The notes: generated by a model from the sequence alone, not told the origin. A stretch of 64,000 nucleotides of DNA from an uncultured Anaerococcus sp. (GCF_943912825.1 NZ_CALTUX010000002.1:20888-84887); one strand, 5' to 3'. Positions 44,018 to 53,733 are shown, counted from the stretch's first letter. A program made the numbers and translations.

Positions 44018-44606
44018 TTATTTTGTCCCCGTCTTAAAAGAAGGTAAAACCTATTACGGCGGCCACCAGGAATGGCTTAAAGAACTTGGTCTATCCAAGT
44101 TTTTTAGGGATAGGGCCTGTGTGGTGACAGCCTTTACCAATGTGTATTTTTATATGTTTAAAAGGGGACTTGTAGATTTTAAGACCTATAATGACATGCA
44201 ATATAAATTTTACAGGAGGCTAAGACCTAAGGCAAATGGAGTCCCCACAGCTAGTTCCCTTCTAAAAAGAATTAGGATTATAAACCACCAAATGGGCCTT
44301 AATTTATCCTACAGGATCCTTGAGGAAAACCTCCTAAAGAAGGTATCTTTAGAAAAAAAGATTGCCTTTATAGAAGAAGGCTTGGCCAAAGACTCTCCAG
44401 TGATTTTTATAAATTGGCTAAGCAGGGACATAGATGTAATGAGCCACCACGGCCTAGTTATAACAGAAATGAATAAGAAAAATGACAAGCACGAACTAGT
44501 CGTATCAAGCTGGGGCAGAAGACACACTTTCTACCTAGAAGACTTTGATAAGAGCCTAAGGACCTATACAGGCCTAATATATTTTGAAAGGAATATTTAT
44601 GAATAA
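43998..44606 (+). CDS. Possible papain/C39-like cysteine peptidase-fold protein
   Basis: About 202 residues from ATG 43998, overlapping the transporter's 3' end by 20 bases; GAGGAG lies 13 bases upstream, so the start is not certain. No family is recognised firmly. RDRACVVTAFTNVYFYMF near residue 42 looks like a catalytic Cys at the start of a helix. MSHHGLVITEM near 152 and VVSSWGRRHTFYLEDF near 170 supply a His and a polar third residue in the order and spacing of C39/papain-like folds. There is no signal peptide. It overlaps malQ by 8 bases and so belongs to the glycogen operon transcript. A non-enzymatic role is possible. Confidence 0.6.
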   Translation: MKLKESNYFVPVLKEGKTYYGGHQEWLKELGLSKFFRDRACVVTAFTNVYFYMFKRGLVDFKTYNDMQYKFYRRLRPKANGVPTASSLLKRIRIINHQMGLNLSYRILEENLLKKVSLEKKIAFIEEGLAKDSPVIFINWLSRDIDVMSHHGLVITEMNKKNDKHELVVSSWGRRHTFYLEDFDKSLRTYTGLIYFERNIYE

Positions 44607-46113
44607 AAAACAAGCAAGATTAGACAGATCGTACGGCATAATCATGCCAATATTTTCACTGCCATCAAAATATGGCATCGGCACCTTTGGTCAGGCTGCC
44701 TATGACTTTGTAGACTATCTAAATGATTGTGGAGCCAAATACTGGCAAATCCTACCTCTAGGCCAAACATCTTACGGAGATAGCCCTTACCAATCATTCT
44801 CATCCTTTGCAGGTAACCCATACTTCATAGACTTAGACATGCTAATAGAAGATGGCCTTTTAGAGAAAGAGGACCTAGAAAATATAGATTTTGGTGGGAA
44901 CGAAAGAGAAATAGACTATGCCAAACTTTACAATGTCAGATATAGGGTCTTAGAAATAGCTTTTGAAAATGCTAAAGAAAAATATGCCAAGGAAATTAAA
45001 GAATTTAGAAAAGCGGAAGCTGCTTGGCTAGAAGACTATGCCTTATTTATGGCCATTAAGAAAGATAATCTTGACAAGTCTTGGGAATTTTGGGATGAAG
45101 ACCTTAGAAATAGAAAAAAATCTGCCCTAGATGAATTTAAAAAAGAAAATAAAGAATTAATAGATTTTTATGTCTATCTTCAATACGAATTTTTTAAACA
45201 ATGGAATAAATTAAAAGAATTTGCAAACAGACATGAAATAGAGATAATAGGCGACCTTCCAATTTATGTAGCCTACGATTCTGCAGATGCTTGGGTTAAT
45301 TATGAGATACTTAAACTTGATAAAGAAACAAAACGACCTATAGTAGTTGGGGGAGCACCTCCAGATGATTATTCAGTAGATGGACAACTCTGGGGCAACC
45401 CTGTTTACCGCTGGGAATACATGAGGGATGTTGAAGGATTCGATTTTTGGAAAAGAAGGATTGGAGCCTGCCTAAAACTTTATGATATCCTAAGACTCGA
45501 TCACTTTAGAGGATTTGAGGCTTATTACGCCATACCAGCAACAGACGATACAGCCAGATACGGAAAATGGGAAAAGGGCTTACCTTATGACTTCTTCGAT
45601 GCAATCAAAGAAACCTATCCAGATGCAAAATATATAGCAGAAGATTTAGGCTTCATAACAAAAGAAGTCGAGGATTTAATTAATCACTACGCCTTCCCAG
45701 GCATGAAGGTAATACAATTTGCCTTTGGTGATAACTTTGATAGCGAATATTTACCACACAATTACGAGAGAAACTCAATGGTATATGCATCAACCCATGA
45801 CTCTGATACCCTTCAAGGATTCCTAGATAATGCTGACGAACATTTATTAGAACTTATAAGGACATATTTTGGAATCAGTGAAGATGGAGAGGATGAAAAC
45901 ATAAGAGAAATAATAGCAAGAAATCTTATGGCATCAGTATCAGATGTATGTATGTTTGAAATCCAAGACCTATTAGGCCTTGGCAACGAGGCAAGGATAA
46001 ACTGCCCAGGTATCGTAGGCGGCAACTGGGATTGGAGAGCGGTAGCAAGCGACTTTGATAAGAAAATCGCTGAAAAATATGAAAAGATGGCAAAAACTTA
46101 CGGGAGGATTTAA
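44599..46113 (+). CDS. malQ: 4-alpha-glucanotransferase
   Basis: 504-residue GH77 disproportionating enzyme (amylomaltase) that transfers glucan segments and releases glucose. Start ATG 44599 with AAAGGA upstream. Motifs: KYGIGTFGQAAYDFVDYL and WQILPLGQTSYGDSPYQSFSSFAGNPYFIDL at the N-terminus, GDLPIYVAYDSADAW near residue 225, the nucleophile region LRLDHFRGFEAYYAIP near 300, acid/base Glu in YIAEDLGFIT near 350, and the third Asp in ASTHDSDT near 400. All three catalytic acids are present. It is co-transcribed with glgP (TAATG overlap), forming a glycogen/maltodextrin degradation pair. Confidence 0.96.
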   Translation: MNKKQARLDRSYGIIMPIFSLPSKYGIGTFGQAAYDFVDYLNDCGAKYWQILPLGQTSYGDSPYQSFSSFAGNPYFIDLDMLIEDGLLEKEDLENIDFGGNEREIDYAKLYNVRYRVLEIAFENAKEKYAKEIKEFRKAEAAWLEDYALFMAIKKDNLDKSWEFWDEDLRNRKKSALDEFKKENKELIDFYVYLQYEFFKQWNKLKEFANRHEIEIIGDLPIYVAYDSADAWVNYEILKLDKETKRPIVVGGAPPDDYSVDGQLWGNPVYRWEYMRDVEGFDFWKRRIGACLKLYDILRLDHFRGFEAYYAIPATDDTARYGKWEKGLPYDFFDAIKETYPDAKYIAEDLGFITKEVEDLINHYAFPGMKVIQFAFGDNFDSEYLPHNYERNSMVYASTHDSDTLQGFLDNADEHLLELIRTYFGISEDGEDENIREIIARNLMASVSDVCMFEIQDLLGLGNEARINCPGIVGGNWDWRAVASDFDKKIAEKYEKMAKTYGRI

Positions 46114-48488
46114 TGAATAAGTTAGTTAAGGAAAAGTTTGCTGATCAGTACATGGAAAATCTTCAAAGAATTACACTAAAGAGCTTTGAAGATACATCAG
46201 ATAAGGACAGATATGATGCCCTTTGCGATACAATCATGGGACTAATCAACCAAGATTGGAGAAGAAGTAAGCAAAAAGTTAGAAAAGATAGAAAAGCTTA
46301 CTACCTATCAGCAGAATTCTTAATAGGTAGATCTCTAGGAAACAACCTAATCAACCTAGGAATCTATGACCAAGTAAAAGAACTTTTAAATGAAATTGGA
46401 ATAGACTTTGAAGCAATCGAAGACTATGAAGATGATGCAGCCCTTGGTAATGGTGGTCTAGGAAGACTAGCAGCCTGCTTTATGGATTCAGCTGCCAGCC
46501 AAAAACTAAGCCTATATGGATACGGTGTTAGATATCGTGAAGGTATCTTTAAACAATCAATCGAAAATGGCTTCCAAGTAGAATACGGCGATAGCTGGAT
46601 AAAAGATGGTGATGGCTGGTCAATAAGAGTAGATTCTGATGCAAAAATAGTTAAATTTAGAGACCAACAAGTAAAGGCTGTACCATATGATATGCCAGTA
46701 GTAGGTTTTGAAAATGGTGTAGTAAACACACTTAGACTATGGCAATCAGAACCATTTAGAGAATTTGACTTCGCTAAATTCAACAACTTCGAATATGACG
46801 ATGCAGTAGCTGAGAAAAACAGAGCAGAAGATATTACAAGAGTCCTATATCCAAACGATATGCAAAGAGCAGGAAAGCTATTAAGACTAAAACAACAATA
46901 CTTCTTCTGTTCAGCATCAATCCAAGATATGGTAGAAAAATACAAGAGAGACTTCCCAGAAGACCTCAAATTTGAAAACTTCGCTAGATATCACGTAATC
47001 CAACTAAACGACACCCACCCAATCATGGCAATTCCAGAGTTAGTAAGGGTATTAGTAGATGAAAATGGTATATACTTTGAAGATGCACTCGCAATAGCAA
47101 ACAAGGTATTTGCCTTTACAAACCACACAGTACTTCAAGAAGCCCTAGAAAAATGGTCATTTGACCTAATGGAAGAAGTAAACCCAAGATGTCTAGAAAT
47201 TATTGAACAAATCGATAAGAAACTTGTAAAAGAATTCAAAGATAGAGGCTTCAGCGACAAGGCAATAGATCCATACAGAATCGTAACAGGCGATCTAGTA
47301 CACATGGCAAATCTTGCAATCTATGTAGGATTTTCTGTAAATGGTGTAGCTGAAATTCACTCACAAATCCTAAAAGACGATACCTTCAAAGAATGGTATA
47401 AGGAAAGCCCAGAGAAATTCAACAACAAGACAAACGGAATCACACCAAGAAGATGGTTAGTATACGCTAATAGAGAGCTAACAAACTTCATCACAGAAAA
47501 ACTAGGCACAGACGCTTGGAAAAAAGACCTAGCAATGCTAAAGGGTCTAGAAAAATTCCTAGATGATGAAGAAGTCCTAGATGAATTACTAGAAATCAAA
47601 CAAACAAAGAAAGACCAACTAGCTAAATACATCCTAGAAAATGAAGGAATAAAAATTGACTCACATTCAATTTATGATATCCAAATCAAGAGAATCCACG
47701 AATACAAGAGACAACACCTTAACATCCTTCACATCATCCACCTATATCACAAACTAAAGAAAAACCCAGACCTAGACTTCACACCAACAACCTTTATCTT
47801 TGGTGGTAAGGCAGCTCCAGGATACTTTAGAGCAAAGGGAATGATTAAACTTGCCAATGAAGTAGCAAGAGTAGTAAACAACGATAAGGATGTAAATGAC
47901 AAGCTAAAGGTAATCTTCGTAGAAAACTACAGAGTAACCTACGCTGAAAAACTATTCCCAGCAGCAGATGTAAGTGAACAAATCTCAACAGCTGGTAAGG
48001 AAGCAAGTGGTACAGGTAACATGAAATTCATGCTAAACGGTGCCCTAACCCTAGGAACCCTAGATGGAGCTAACGTAGAAATCTTTGAAGAAGCAGGCGA
48101 AGAAAACAACTACAGGTTTGGTGCAACAGTAGAAGAATTAGCAGAAATAGCAGAATCATACAATGCCTTCGAATTCTACAGCAAGGATGAAGACATCAAA
48201 GATGTAGTAGATTCCCTAGTAAGTGGAGAATTCAAAGACCAAGATTCTTACTACTTCCTAGACATCTATAACGAGCTAATCAAACCACAAAATGGCGGTA
48301 GAGCTGACCAATACTACCTACTAAAAGATTTCGCATCTTATAAAGAAACACAAGCTAAATTAAACAAAGAATTTAGAAATAGAAAAGAATGGGCAAGAAA
48401 GGCCCTAAAGAATATCGCAAACGCTGGATTCTTCTCATCAGATAGAACAATCCTAGAATATGCAGATGATATTTGGAAAATAGACTAA
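46113..48488 (+). CDS. glgP: Glycogen/maltodextrin phosphorylase
   Basis: 791-residue GT35 enzyme that releases glucose-1-phosphate from alpha-1,4-glucan using phosphate and pyridoxal phosphate. Early block YYLSAEFLIGRSLGNNLINLG near residue 67 and LGNGGLGRLAACFMDS near 112. HVIQLNDTHPIMAIPELVR lies near 295. KRIHEYKRQHLN is near 530. The cofactor lysine is in STAGKEASGTGNMKFMLNGALTLGT near 625. No allosteric N-terminal extension of the animal type is present. ATG 46113 overlaps the malQ stop, and GGAGG lies 6 bases before it. A broken ZIP transporter gene follows after 4 bases. Confidence 0.96.
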   Translation: MNKLVKEKFADQYMENLQRITLKSFEDTSDKDRYDALCDTIMGLINQDWRRSKQKVRKDRKAYYLSAEFLIGRSLGNNLINLGIYDQVKELLNEIGIDFEAIEDYEDDAALGNGGLGRLAACFMDSAASQKLSLYGYGVRYREGIFKQSIENGFQVEYGDSWIKDGDGWSIRVDSDAKIVKFRDQQVKAVPYDMPVVGFENGVVNTLRLWQSEPFREFDFAKFNNFEYDDAVAEKNRAEDITRVLYPNDMQRAGKLLRLKQQYFFCSASIQDMVEKYKRDFPEDLKFENFARYHVIQLNDTHPIMAIPELVRVLVDENGIYFEDALAIANKVFAFTNHTVLQEALEKWSFDLMEEVNPRCLEIIEQIDKKLVKEFKDRGFSDKAIDPYRIVTGDLVHMANLAIYVGFSVNGVAEIHSQILKDDTFKEWYKESPEKFNNKTNGITPRRWLVYANRELTNFITEKLGTDAWKKDLAMLKGLEKFLDDEEVLDELLEIKQTKKDQLAKYILENEGIKIDSHSIYDIQIKRIHEYKRQHLNILHIIHLYHKLKKNPDLDFTPTTFIFGGKAAPGYFRAKGMIKLANEVARVVNNDKDVNDKLKVIFVENYRVTYAEKLFPAADVSEQISTAGKEASGTGNMKFMLNGALTLGTLDGANVEIFEEAGEENNYRFGATVEELAEIAESYNAFEFYSKDEDIKDVVDSLVSGEFKDQDSYYFLDIYNELIKPQNGGRADQYYLLKDFASYKETQAKLNKEFRNRKEWARKALKNIANAGFFSSDRTILEYADDIWKID

Positions 48489-48492
48489 GACT

Positions 48493-49285
48493 ATGAACAA
48501 AGATGTAATATTAGGGATAATGATCCCCTTCATAGGAACAAGCTTAGGGGCTGCCTGTGTTTACATCATGAAAGGCGAGCTAAAAGAAAAGGTCCAAAAG
48601 GGCCTTTCTGGCTTTGCCGCAGGTGTAATGGTAGCAGCGTCAATCTGGTCATTATTAATGCCAGCCATGGACATGGTAGAAGATAAAATGGGTAAAATGA
48701 GCTGGATACCAGCAGCAGTAGGATTTCTTGTAGGAATCTTCTTCCTCCTATTTTTAGATAGCGTAATCCCTCACCAGCATATAGATAGCGACCATCCGGA
48801 AGGAATGAAGGCAGAAAGCCTCAGAAAAACAACCATGATGGTGCTAGCAGTAATCATACATAACATACCAGAGGGAATGGCAGTAGGAGTATCATTTGCA
48901 GGAGTCCTCTATGGTAATACCCACATGACAATGGCAGGAGCCATAGTCCTATCCATAGGTATAGCCATTCAAAACTTCCCAAGGAGCCATCATATCTATG
49001 CCCCTAAGGGCAGTAGGAGTAAACAAGCACAAGGCATTTGGAATGGGCATATTTTCAGGTGCAGTAGAGCCAATCGCAGCAATTCTAACCATAATCCTAT
49101 CCCACTACCTAGTTCCAATCCTACCTTATCTTCTAGCCTTCGCAGCAGGGGCAATGATGTATGTAGTAGTAGAAGAACTAGTACCAGAAGCAACAGGTGA
49201 GGGCGAAGGCCACACCAACATAGGAACCCTTGGCTTTGCAGCAGGCTTTGTAGTAATGATGATCTTAGATGTCATGCTAGGATAA
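48493..49285 (+). pseudogene. ZIP-family metal transporter broken by a frameshift
   Basis: The first frame encodes 160 good residues of a ZIP (ZupT-like) divalent-metal transporter, including HNIPEGMAVGVSFAG, then runs off after SIGIAIQNFP. The correct sequence resumes in another frame with GAIISMPLRAVGVNKHKAFGMGIFSGAVEPIAA and continues to a normal C-terminus at 49285. At the junction (about 48981) two bases of the expected Pro-Glu-Gly coding string are missing, deleting the Glu of the second conserved N-x-P-E-G metal site. Both halves keep normal codon use, so the change is recent or a sequence error. As written, no functional transporter is made. Confidence 0.85.
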
Positions 49286-49294
49286 AATATTTAT

Positions 49295-49318
49295 GAATCC
49301 CTTCGGGGGTTCTTTTAT
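49295..49318 (+). terminator. UUCG-capped terminator after the ZIP gene
   Basis: GAATCCC-TTCG-GGGGTTC with a following TTTTATTTT tract; the C(UUCG)G cap makes it very stable. Confidence 0.85.
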
Positions 49319-49406
49319 TTTACATAGATTTGATAAAAATATGATATAATATTGATAATAGTAAAAAATAAAGGCTAATTAAAAAAAGTTACATGGGGAG
49401 GGATTT

Positions 49407-50357
49407 ATGAAAAAGATTCTGAGAAATATATTTCTAGGCCTATTAGTCTTATTAATTATAGGGATAATCGCCATTTCGATTTTCACAGGAAAAGCTGTCT
49501 TTGATGGCTATACCAATGCAGTTAGTAGGGAAGAGACCCTTAAAAATTCTATGGAATTTAAGAAGGATTATGACGATTTAGTTAAAAATTATAGGCTGGA
49601 AAAACTTGAGATTGAAAGTGATGATTTAGATCACAAAGTCCCAGCCATTTACGCAAAAAAAGATGGAAATAAGAATGTAGCTGTCCTAGTCCACGGCATG
49701 GGAGGGACAAAGGAGACTGTAAGCCCGATCATGAAAACTTTCTTAGACCTAGGCTACGATACGATTGCCTACGACCAGAGATTTTCTGGGGAAAATATGG
49801 CTGAATATAATACCTTTGGAGTTTTAGAAGCAAGTGATGCAAGAGCGGCAATAGCCTACATAAAAGAAAAATACCCAGACGGCAAAGTCATTCTTTGGGG
49901 AGAATCCATGGGAGCCCTTACTAGTGTAATTGCAGCAGGAAAAAATGAGTCAAACATCGACTACCTAATCCTAGAAAGCCCGGTATCAAACGGCCAAACC
50001 ATGATAGTAGACCAAATGAAAGACATTGCAAAAGACCAGGCCATACCCTTATCTTTTCTAGTGAGAATGGGAGATTTGTATTCGAAATTAAAACTTGGCT
50101 ATAAGTTTGCTGATATGGACGGGACTTCTTACATGAAAAATATCACAATCCCAACCCTAATTACAAACTCAAAAACAGACAGCCTAACCCCGTTATACAT
50201 GGCAGAAGACCTATATGCGGCAAAGCCAGATGACAAAAAAGAACTAATCACAGTTGATGGTTACAAGCACGCCTCCTTTGCCTACAAGGATAGGGAAGGC
50301 TATAAGAAAATAATCGGAGACTTTTTGGAAAAATATTCTGGAGATAAGACTGATTAA
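49407..50357 (+). CDS. Membrane-anchored alpha/beta hydrolase
   Basis: 316 residues. One N-terminal helix (IFLGLLVLLIIGIIAISIF) anchors it with the catalytic domain outside. Strand and oxyanion segment AVLVHGMGGTKETVSP near residue 93, nucleophile elbow LWGESMGALTS near 168 (G-x-S-x-G), acid Asp in TNSKTDSLTPLYMAEDLY near 255, and His in GYKHASFAY near 289. All three catalytic residues are in place. Similar proteins are called YqkD-like or dipeptidyl-peptidase-type hydrolases; the substrate is unknown. A strong terminator precedes the gene, a TGATATAAT -10 lies before it, and it is monocistronic. Confidence 0.88.
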   Translation: MKKILRNIFLGLLVLLIIGIIAISIFTGKAVFDGYTNAVSREETLKNSMEFKKDYDDLVKNYRLEKLEIESDDLDHKVPAIYAKKDGNKNVAVLVHGMGGTKETVSPIMKTFLDLGYDTIAYDQRFSGENMAEYNTFGVLEASDARAAIAYIKEKYPDGKVILWGESMGALTSVIAAGKNESNIDYLILESPVSNGQTMIVDQMKDIAKDQAIPLSFLVRMGDLYSKLKLGYKFADMDGTSYMKNITIPTLITNSKTDSLTPLYMAEDLYAAKPDDKKELITVDGYKHASFAYKDREGYKKIIGDFLEKYSGDKTD

Positions 50358-50482
50358 AAAAGATTTAAATGGTAAATATCTTCTAAAATAGAAAAAGAAC
50401 AAATCTCAAATAGACTAGAATAATTATAGAATAAAGGGAATCCTTATCAGATCTATTTAAAATATGTAGGCAAGTAATGACT

Positions 50483-50510
50483 AAAAAAACTCCTTCGAGG
50501 GGTTTTTTTT
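50483..50510 (+). terminator. Terminator after the alpha/beta hydrolase gene
   Basis: AAAAACTCC/GGGGTTTTT around TTCGA, followed by eight Ts. It lies ~125 bases after the stop codon. The rest of the 50358-50760 gap holds this terminator, the pilin promoter and a ~130-base pilin leader. Confidence 0.8.
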
Positions 50511-50613
50511 ATAAGGAAATTTTAAGATTTTACTAACAAAATTTGTAATATATTTAGAAAATTTTATATTAAGTCATAATTGCTTGATATCAATAGTATT
50601 ATTGCAATAAATG

Positions 50614-50622
50614 TGATATAAT
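50614..50622 (+). promoter_or_regulatory. Extended -10 promoter of the pilus locus
   Basis: TGATATAAT (TGn plus TATAAT) inside the recurring TGTGATATAAT string. The ~130-base leader contains AACTCTT (50669) and AAGAGTT (50720), which can pair into a long-range stem before the GGAGG ribosome site. Confidence 0.6.
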
Positions 50623-50760
50623 AGAAGTAATTAGAAGAGAAAAAATTTATATATAATTTATAAATAAGAAACTCTTACATAGATTTCCTTAAATAAGCCA
50701 AGTAAATATAGATTTGCAAGAGTTAAGAAGGAAGGGCCTAATTATTTTCTAGGAGGAATT

Positions 50761-52662
50761 ATGGGAAAAATAATAAAAAATAAAATTCTAGGACTAATTT
50801 TGCCTTTGATGATGGTTTTGACCATATTTATTCCGAGTCTAAAGAGTTTTGCTACATCAACTGAAGCTAAGCCAAAAGTTCAGGCTGTAAGTAATAAGTA
50901 TAGGGTTGAGCTAAACATAAGCCATGTCGATGATAGAAAGACAGAGACGGAAGACATCAAGGCAAATGGTAGGCAGGTTAAGTATTTTAAATTGCCGGAA
51001 AGTTATGAGAAAAAATATCTGATTGAAACTGCTAAGAGACTTCATAAATTGCCAATGGCAGAAGTAGAAAAAGAGCTAAAAAGCGAGGGAACCTTATCCA
51101 ATAAATCATTAATTTATGATGATGGAAAACTGGTTGAAACTCTAAGTAAAGATAAGTTTGATAAAGAAAAAACCTTTGAAAAAATCGTATTAGAAAACCT
51201 TGAACCTGGCTTCTATTTAATAAAAGAAACAGATGAATCTAAAGAGAAATATGATCAAAAGTTAATTACTGTTATAGAAGAAGTTTCAGAAAAGACAACA
51301 ACTGACGGTTTTATGATTGTAGATATGAAAAATACTGTCTTAAATCCTTCTGTAATATTAAAAAAAGTAGATGAAGATGATGAAAGTTTATATTTAGAGA
51401 GAGCCAAATTTAGACTCTATAGACGAGATGGAGATAAAAGTATTCCAGTAGCTGTAAAAGGTGAAAATGGATTTTATAAATATGACGCAACTTCCACAAA
51501 TGAAAGTGATTTAGAAACATGGAGTGATGGAACTATAACTGTGGAAGGTTTACCTAAAGAAGGAACATATTATTTTGTGGAGGTAGCTCCTCCAGTTGGA
51601 TATGATAATAAGGATAATAAGGGAAAGATTTCAGATGATTTTAAACCTAGTCCAACACTTGAAATAAAAGTCAAAAACAAGAGATATCCATTACTTAAGA
51701 AAGTAGATGATGAAAGTAAAGCCTTAAACGATGTTAAGTTTAAATTGTTTAAAAAAGATGGCAGCCCTGTAAAAGTAAAAGCAAATGCCAAGGGCCAATT
51801 AACTTATGTTGAAAAAGACGGCGATGATGTAATAACTACTACAGGCAAAGGTACTATCTTTATAGAAAAATTGCCAGATGGGGAATATTATTTCCAAGAG
51901 ATTGAAACTCTAAAGGGCTATCAAGCCGATACCAAAAAGAAATATGAGTTTTCTTATGCAAAAGGCAAGATGACCACACCTGATAAGAAGCCTTACCTAA
52001 TTATAGTAAATAAAAAGATTCCTGTTAAGGGTGGGGAAACACCAAAACCAAAAGAAACACCAAAGGGTGGTTACAAGTTCGTAAAAACTGACAATACTTC
52101 CAAGGCTAAAAGACTTGGTGGAGCAGTATTCCAAGTACAAAAAATTGTAAATGGAAAATATGAGACCATCCAAAGAAATGGCAAAAATTACCAAGTAATC
52201 TCAGATGAAAAGGGAGAATTTTCAGTTTCTGACTTAGAATATGGTGACTATGCCCTAAGAGAGATTAAGGCTCCATCTGGTTATAATCCAGAAAGTGCGC
52301 CAATTAAATTTACTATTAAGGCAGGAAGTGATTCACTACCAGCTATCTTTATAGAAAATAAAGAGGTGCCACCAGGAACACCTCCACCACCAGAAAAACC
52401 ACCGGTGCCACCAACACCAGAAAAACCAAACACTGTTATAAAAACCGAAAAGCCAAACACAATTGTCAAGACAGATAAGCCAATAAATACAGTTAAGACA
52501 GATTACACACCATCTACCCAAACAACTGTTTCTAAAATTATTAGAGGCCCACTTGTTAAGACTGGTGATATTAGGATTATCATCATGGCAGTAATCGGAC
52601 TTATACTTCTAATAGTTGGTGTAAAATTAGTCAGATCAGCAGAAAAACCAAGAATAGCATAG
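50761..52662 (+). CDS. SpaA-type pilin backbone protein with atypical LVKTG sorting signal
   Basis: 633 residues. Signal peptide to about residue 31. An N-terminal pilin domain is followed by at least three SpaA/Cna-B prealbumin-like domains, each ending in the E-box: YYFVEVAPPVGY (~280), YYFQEIETLKGY (~385), YALREIKAPSGY (~505). These Glu, with Lys in strands such as VILKKVDEDD and YKFVKTDNTS, form isopeptide bonds. A Pro-rich linker and a TEKPNTVIKTEKPNT repeat precede the sorting signal LVKTGD, a membrane helix and a basic tail. The canonical LPXTG Pro is replaced by Val. Three class C sortases follow, which polymerise it into a pilus on the cell wall. It is the only pilin in the locus. 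Confidence 0.9.
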   Translation: MGKIIKNKILGLILPLMMVLTIFIPSLKSFATSTEAKPKVQAVSNKYRVELNISHVDDRKTETEDIKANGRQVKYFKLPESYEKKYLIETAKRLHKLPMAEVEKELKSEGTLSNKSLIYDDGKLVETLSKDKFDKEKTFEKIVLENLEPGFYLIKETDESKEKYDQKLITVIEEVSEKTTTDGFMIVDMKNTVLNPSVILKKVDEDDESLYLERAKFRLYRRDGDKSIPVAVKGENGFYKYDATSTNESDLETWSDGTITVEGLPKEGTYYFVEVAPPVGYDNKDNKGKISDDFKPSPTLEIKVKNKRYPLLKKVDDESKALNDVKFKLFKKDGSPVKVKANAKGQLTYVEKDGDDVITTTGKGTIFIEKLPDGEYYFQEIETLKGYQADTKKKYEFSYAKGKMTTPDKKPYLIIVNKKIPVKGGETPKPKETPKGGYKFVKTDNTSKAKRLGGAVFQVQKIVNGKYETIQRNGKNYQVISDEKGEFSVSDLEYGDYALREIKAPSGYNPESAPIKFTIKAGSDSLPAIFIENKEVPPGTPPPPEKPPVPPTPEKPNTVIKTEKPNTIVKTDKPINTVKTDYTPSTQTTVSKIIRGPLVKTGDIRIIIMAVIGLILLIVGVKLVRSAEKPRIA

Positions 52663-52699
52663 TAGATTTACTTAAGAGTAAACTTCTTTATAATCTATT

Positions 52700-52737
52700 A
52701 GAGGGGCTCTAAGTCAGATGGCTTACGCCCCTCTTTT
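52700..52737 (+). terminator. Terminator between pilin and sortase genes, abutting the sortase start
   Basis: AGAGGGGC/GCCCCTCT encloses TAAGTC-AGAT-GGCTTA, followed by four Ts and immediately an ATG (52738). Partial read-through would keep sortase levels below pilin levels. Confidence 0.8.
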
Positions 52738-52752
52738 ATGAATGGAAAAATA

Positions 52753-53733
52753 ATGGCGAAAAAAGATAAAAAAGCAAAAAAAGTTAATAAGAAAAAATCA
52801 AACAAGGCCAAATGGATATTCAGGCTGTTTTTCTTGCTTGGCTTTATGGTCATGATGTATCCTTTGATTTCAAGACTCTATTACCGTATAGAATCCAATG
52901 AGCAGGTATCAACCTTCTCCGAAGGAGCTAAAAAACTTGATACCAAGGAAATTGACAGGCGTATCAACCTTGCCAAGGCCTTTAACGAGTCCTTGTCTGG
53001 TAAGATTGCATCAGACCCTTACAGCCGTAAGCAACAAGAAGAAGGTCGTAAGGAATATGCTAGGATGCTAGAAGTAGAGGAGATGATTGGTACTGTCGAT
53101 ATACCAAAGATTAACCAGAAGCTTCCAATCTATGCAGGTACTAGCGAGGATATCCTCCAAAAGGGTGTAGGTCACTTGGAAGGTACATCTCTTCCTATAG
53201 GTGGTAACTCTACCCACACGGTCCTTACAGCCCACTCAGGTCTGCCAGAAGCGACCCTCTTTACCCACCTTAACCAGCTTGAGATAGGAGATAAGTTCTA
53301 TATAGAAAATATCGAGGGAATCATTGCCTACCAGGTAGACCAAATCAAGGTAATAGAGCCATCAAACTTTGATGACCTCATGATTAGCCCGGGCCACGAT
53401 TATGCAACCCTTCTAACCTGTACACCAATCATGATCAATACCCACAGGCTTATTGTCAGAGGCCACAGGGTGCCATATGTACCAGCGGTTGATGAAGAAC
53501 TTATTAGAGAAAGCAGAAATAACTGGATATTTAGACTCCTCTTCTTCGCTTCACTTATCCTTATCCTTATACTGATAATTTTAATCTTAAAGCTAAGAAG
53601 GGATAATAAGAAGTACTTTAGGAAGATTGCAGAGATTTCTAAGAAGGGCCTTACCATAGTTAAGCCAAAGGCAAAAAGTCAGGGAGACCTCTTTGATAAT
53701 CTAGCGGCAGATGACGGAGATGACTATGACTAA
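52753..53733 (+). CDS. Class C (pilus) sortase, first
   Basis: About 326 residues from ATG 52753 (GGA 6 bases upstream). An in-frame ATG at 52738 sits on the terminator's T-run without a ribosome site. N-terminal membrane helix (IFRLFFLLGFMVMMYPLISRLY), sortase core with GTVDIPKINQKLPIYAGTSEDIL, catalytic His in VLTAHSGLPEA near residue 160, catalytic Cys in TLLTCTPIMINTHRLIVRGHR near 222. A C-terminal membrane helix follows, typical of class C enzymes. A lid-like segment SDPYSRKQQEEGRKEYARML precedes the core. It links pilin subunits. It overlaps the next sortase gene by 8 bases. Confidence 0.95.
   Translation: MAKKDKKAKKVNKKKSNKAKWIFRLFFLLGFMVMMYPLISRLYYRIESNEQVSTFSEGAKKLDTKEIDRRINLAKAFNESLSGKIASDPYSRKQQEEGRKEYARMLEVEEMIGTVDIPKINQKLPIYAGTSEDILQKGVGHLEGTSLPIGGNSTHTVLTAHSGLPEATLFTHLNQLEIGDKFYIENIEGIIAYQVDQIKVIEPSNFDDLMISPGHDYATLLTCTPIMINTHRLIVRGHRVPYVPAVDEELIRESRNNWIFRLLFFASLILILILIILILKLRRDNKKYFRKIAEISKKGLTIVKPKAKSQGDLFDNLAADDGDDYD

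Noticed and set aside
46424..46969. 181-codon open frame on the minus strand
   Set aside because: Antisense to the conserved core of glgP, with the Ser/Phe-rich composition of a shadow frame.
48975..48990. Programmed +1 frameshift in the ZIP gene
   Set aside because: The site (TTC CCA AGG) has no slippery run or stop codon, and a shift would still omit the conserved Glu of the metal motif; a deletion or sequence error explains it better.
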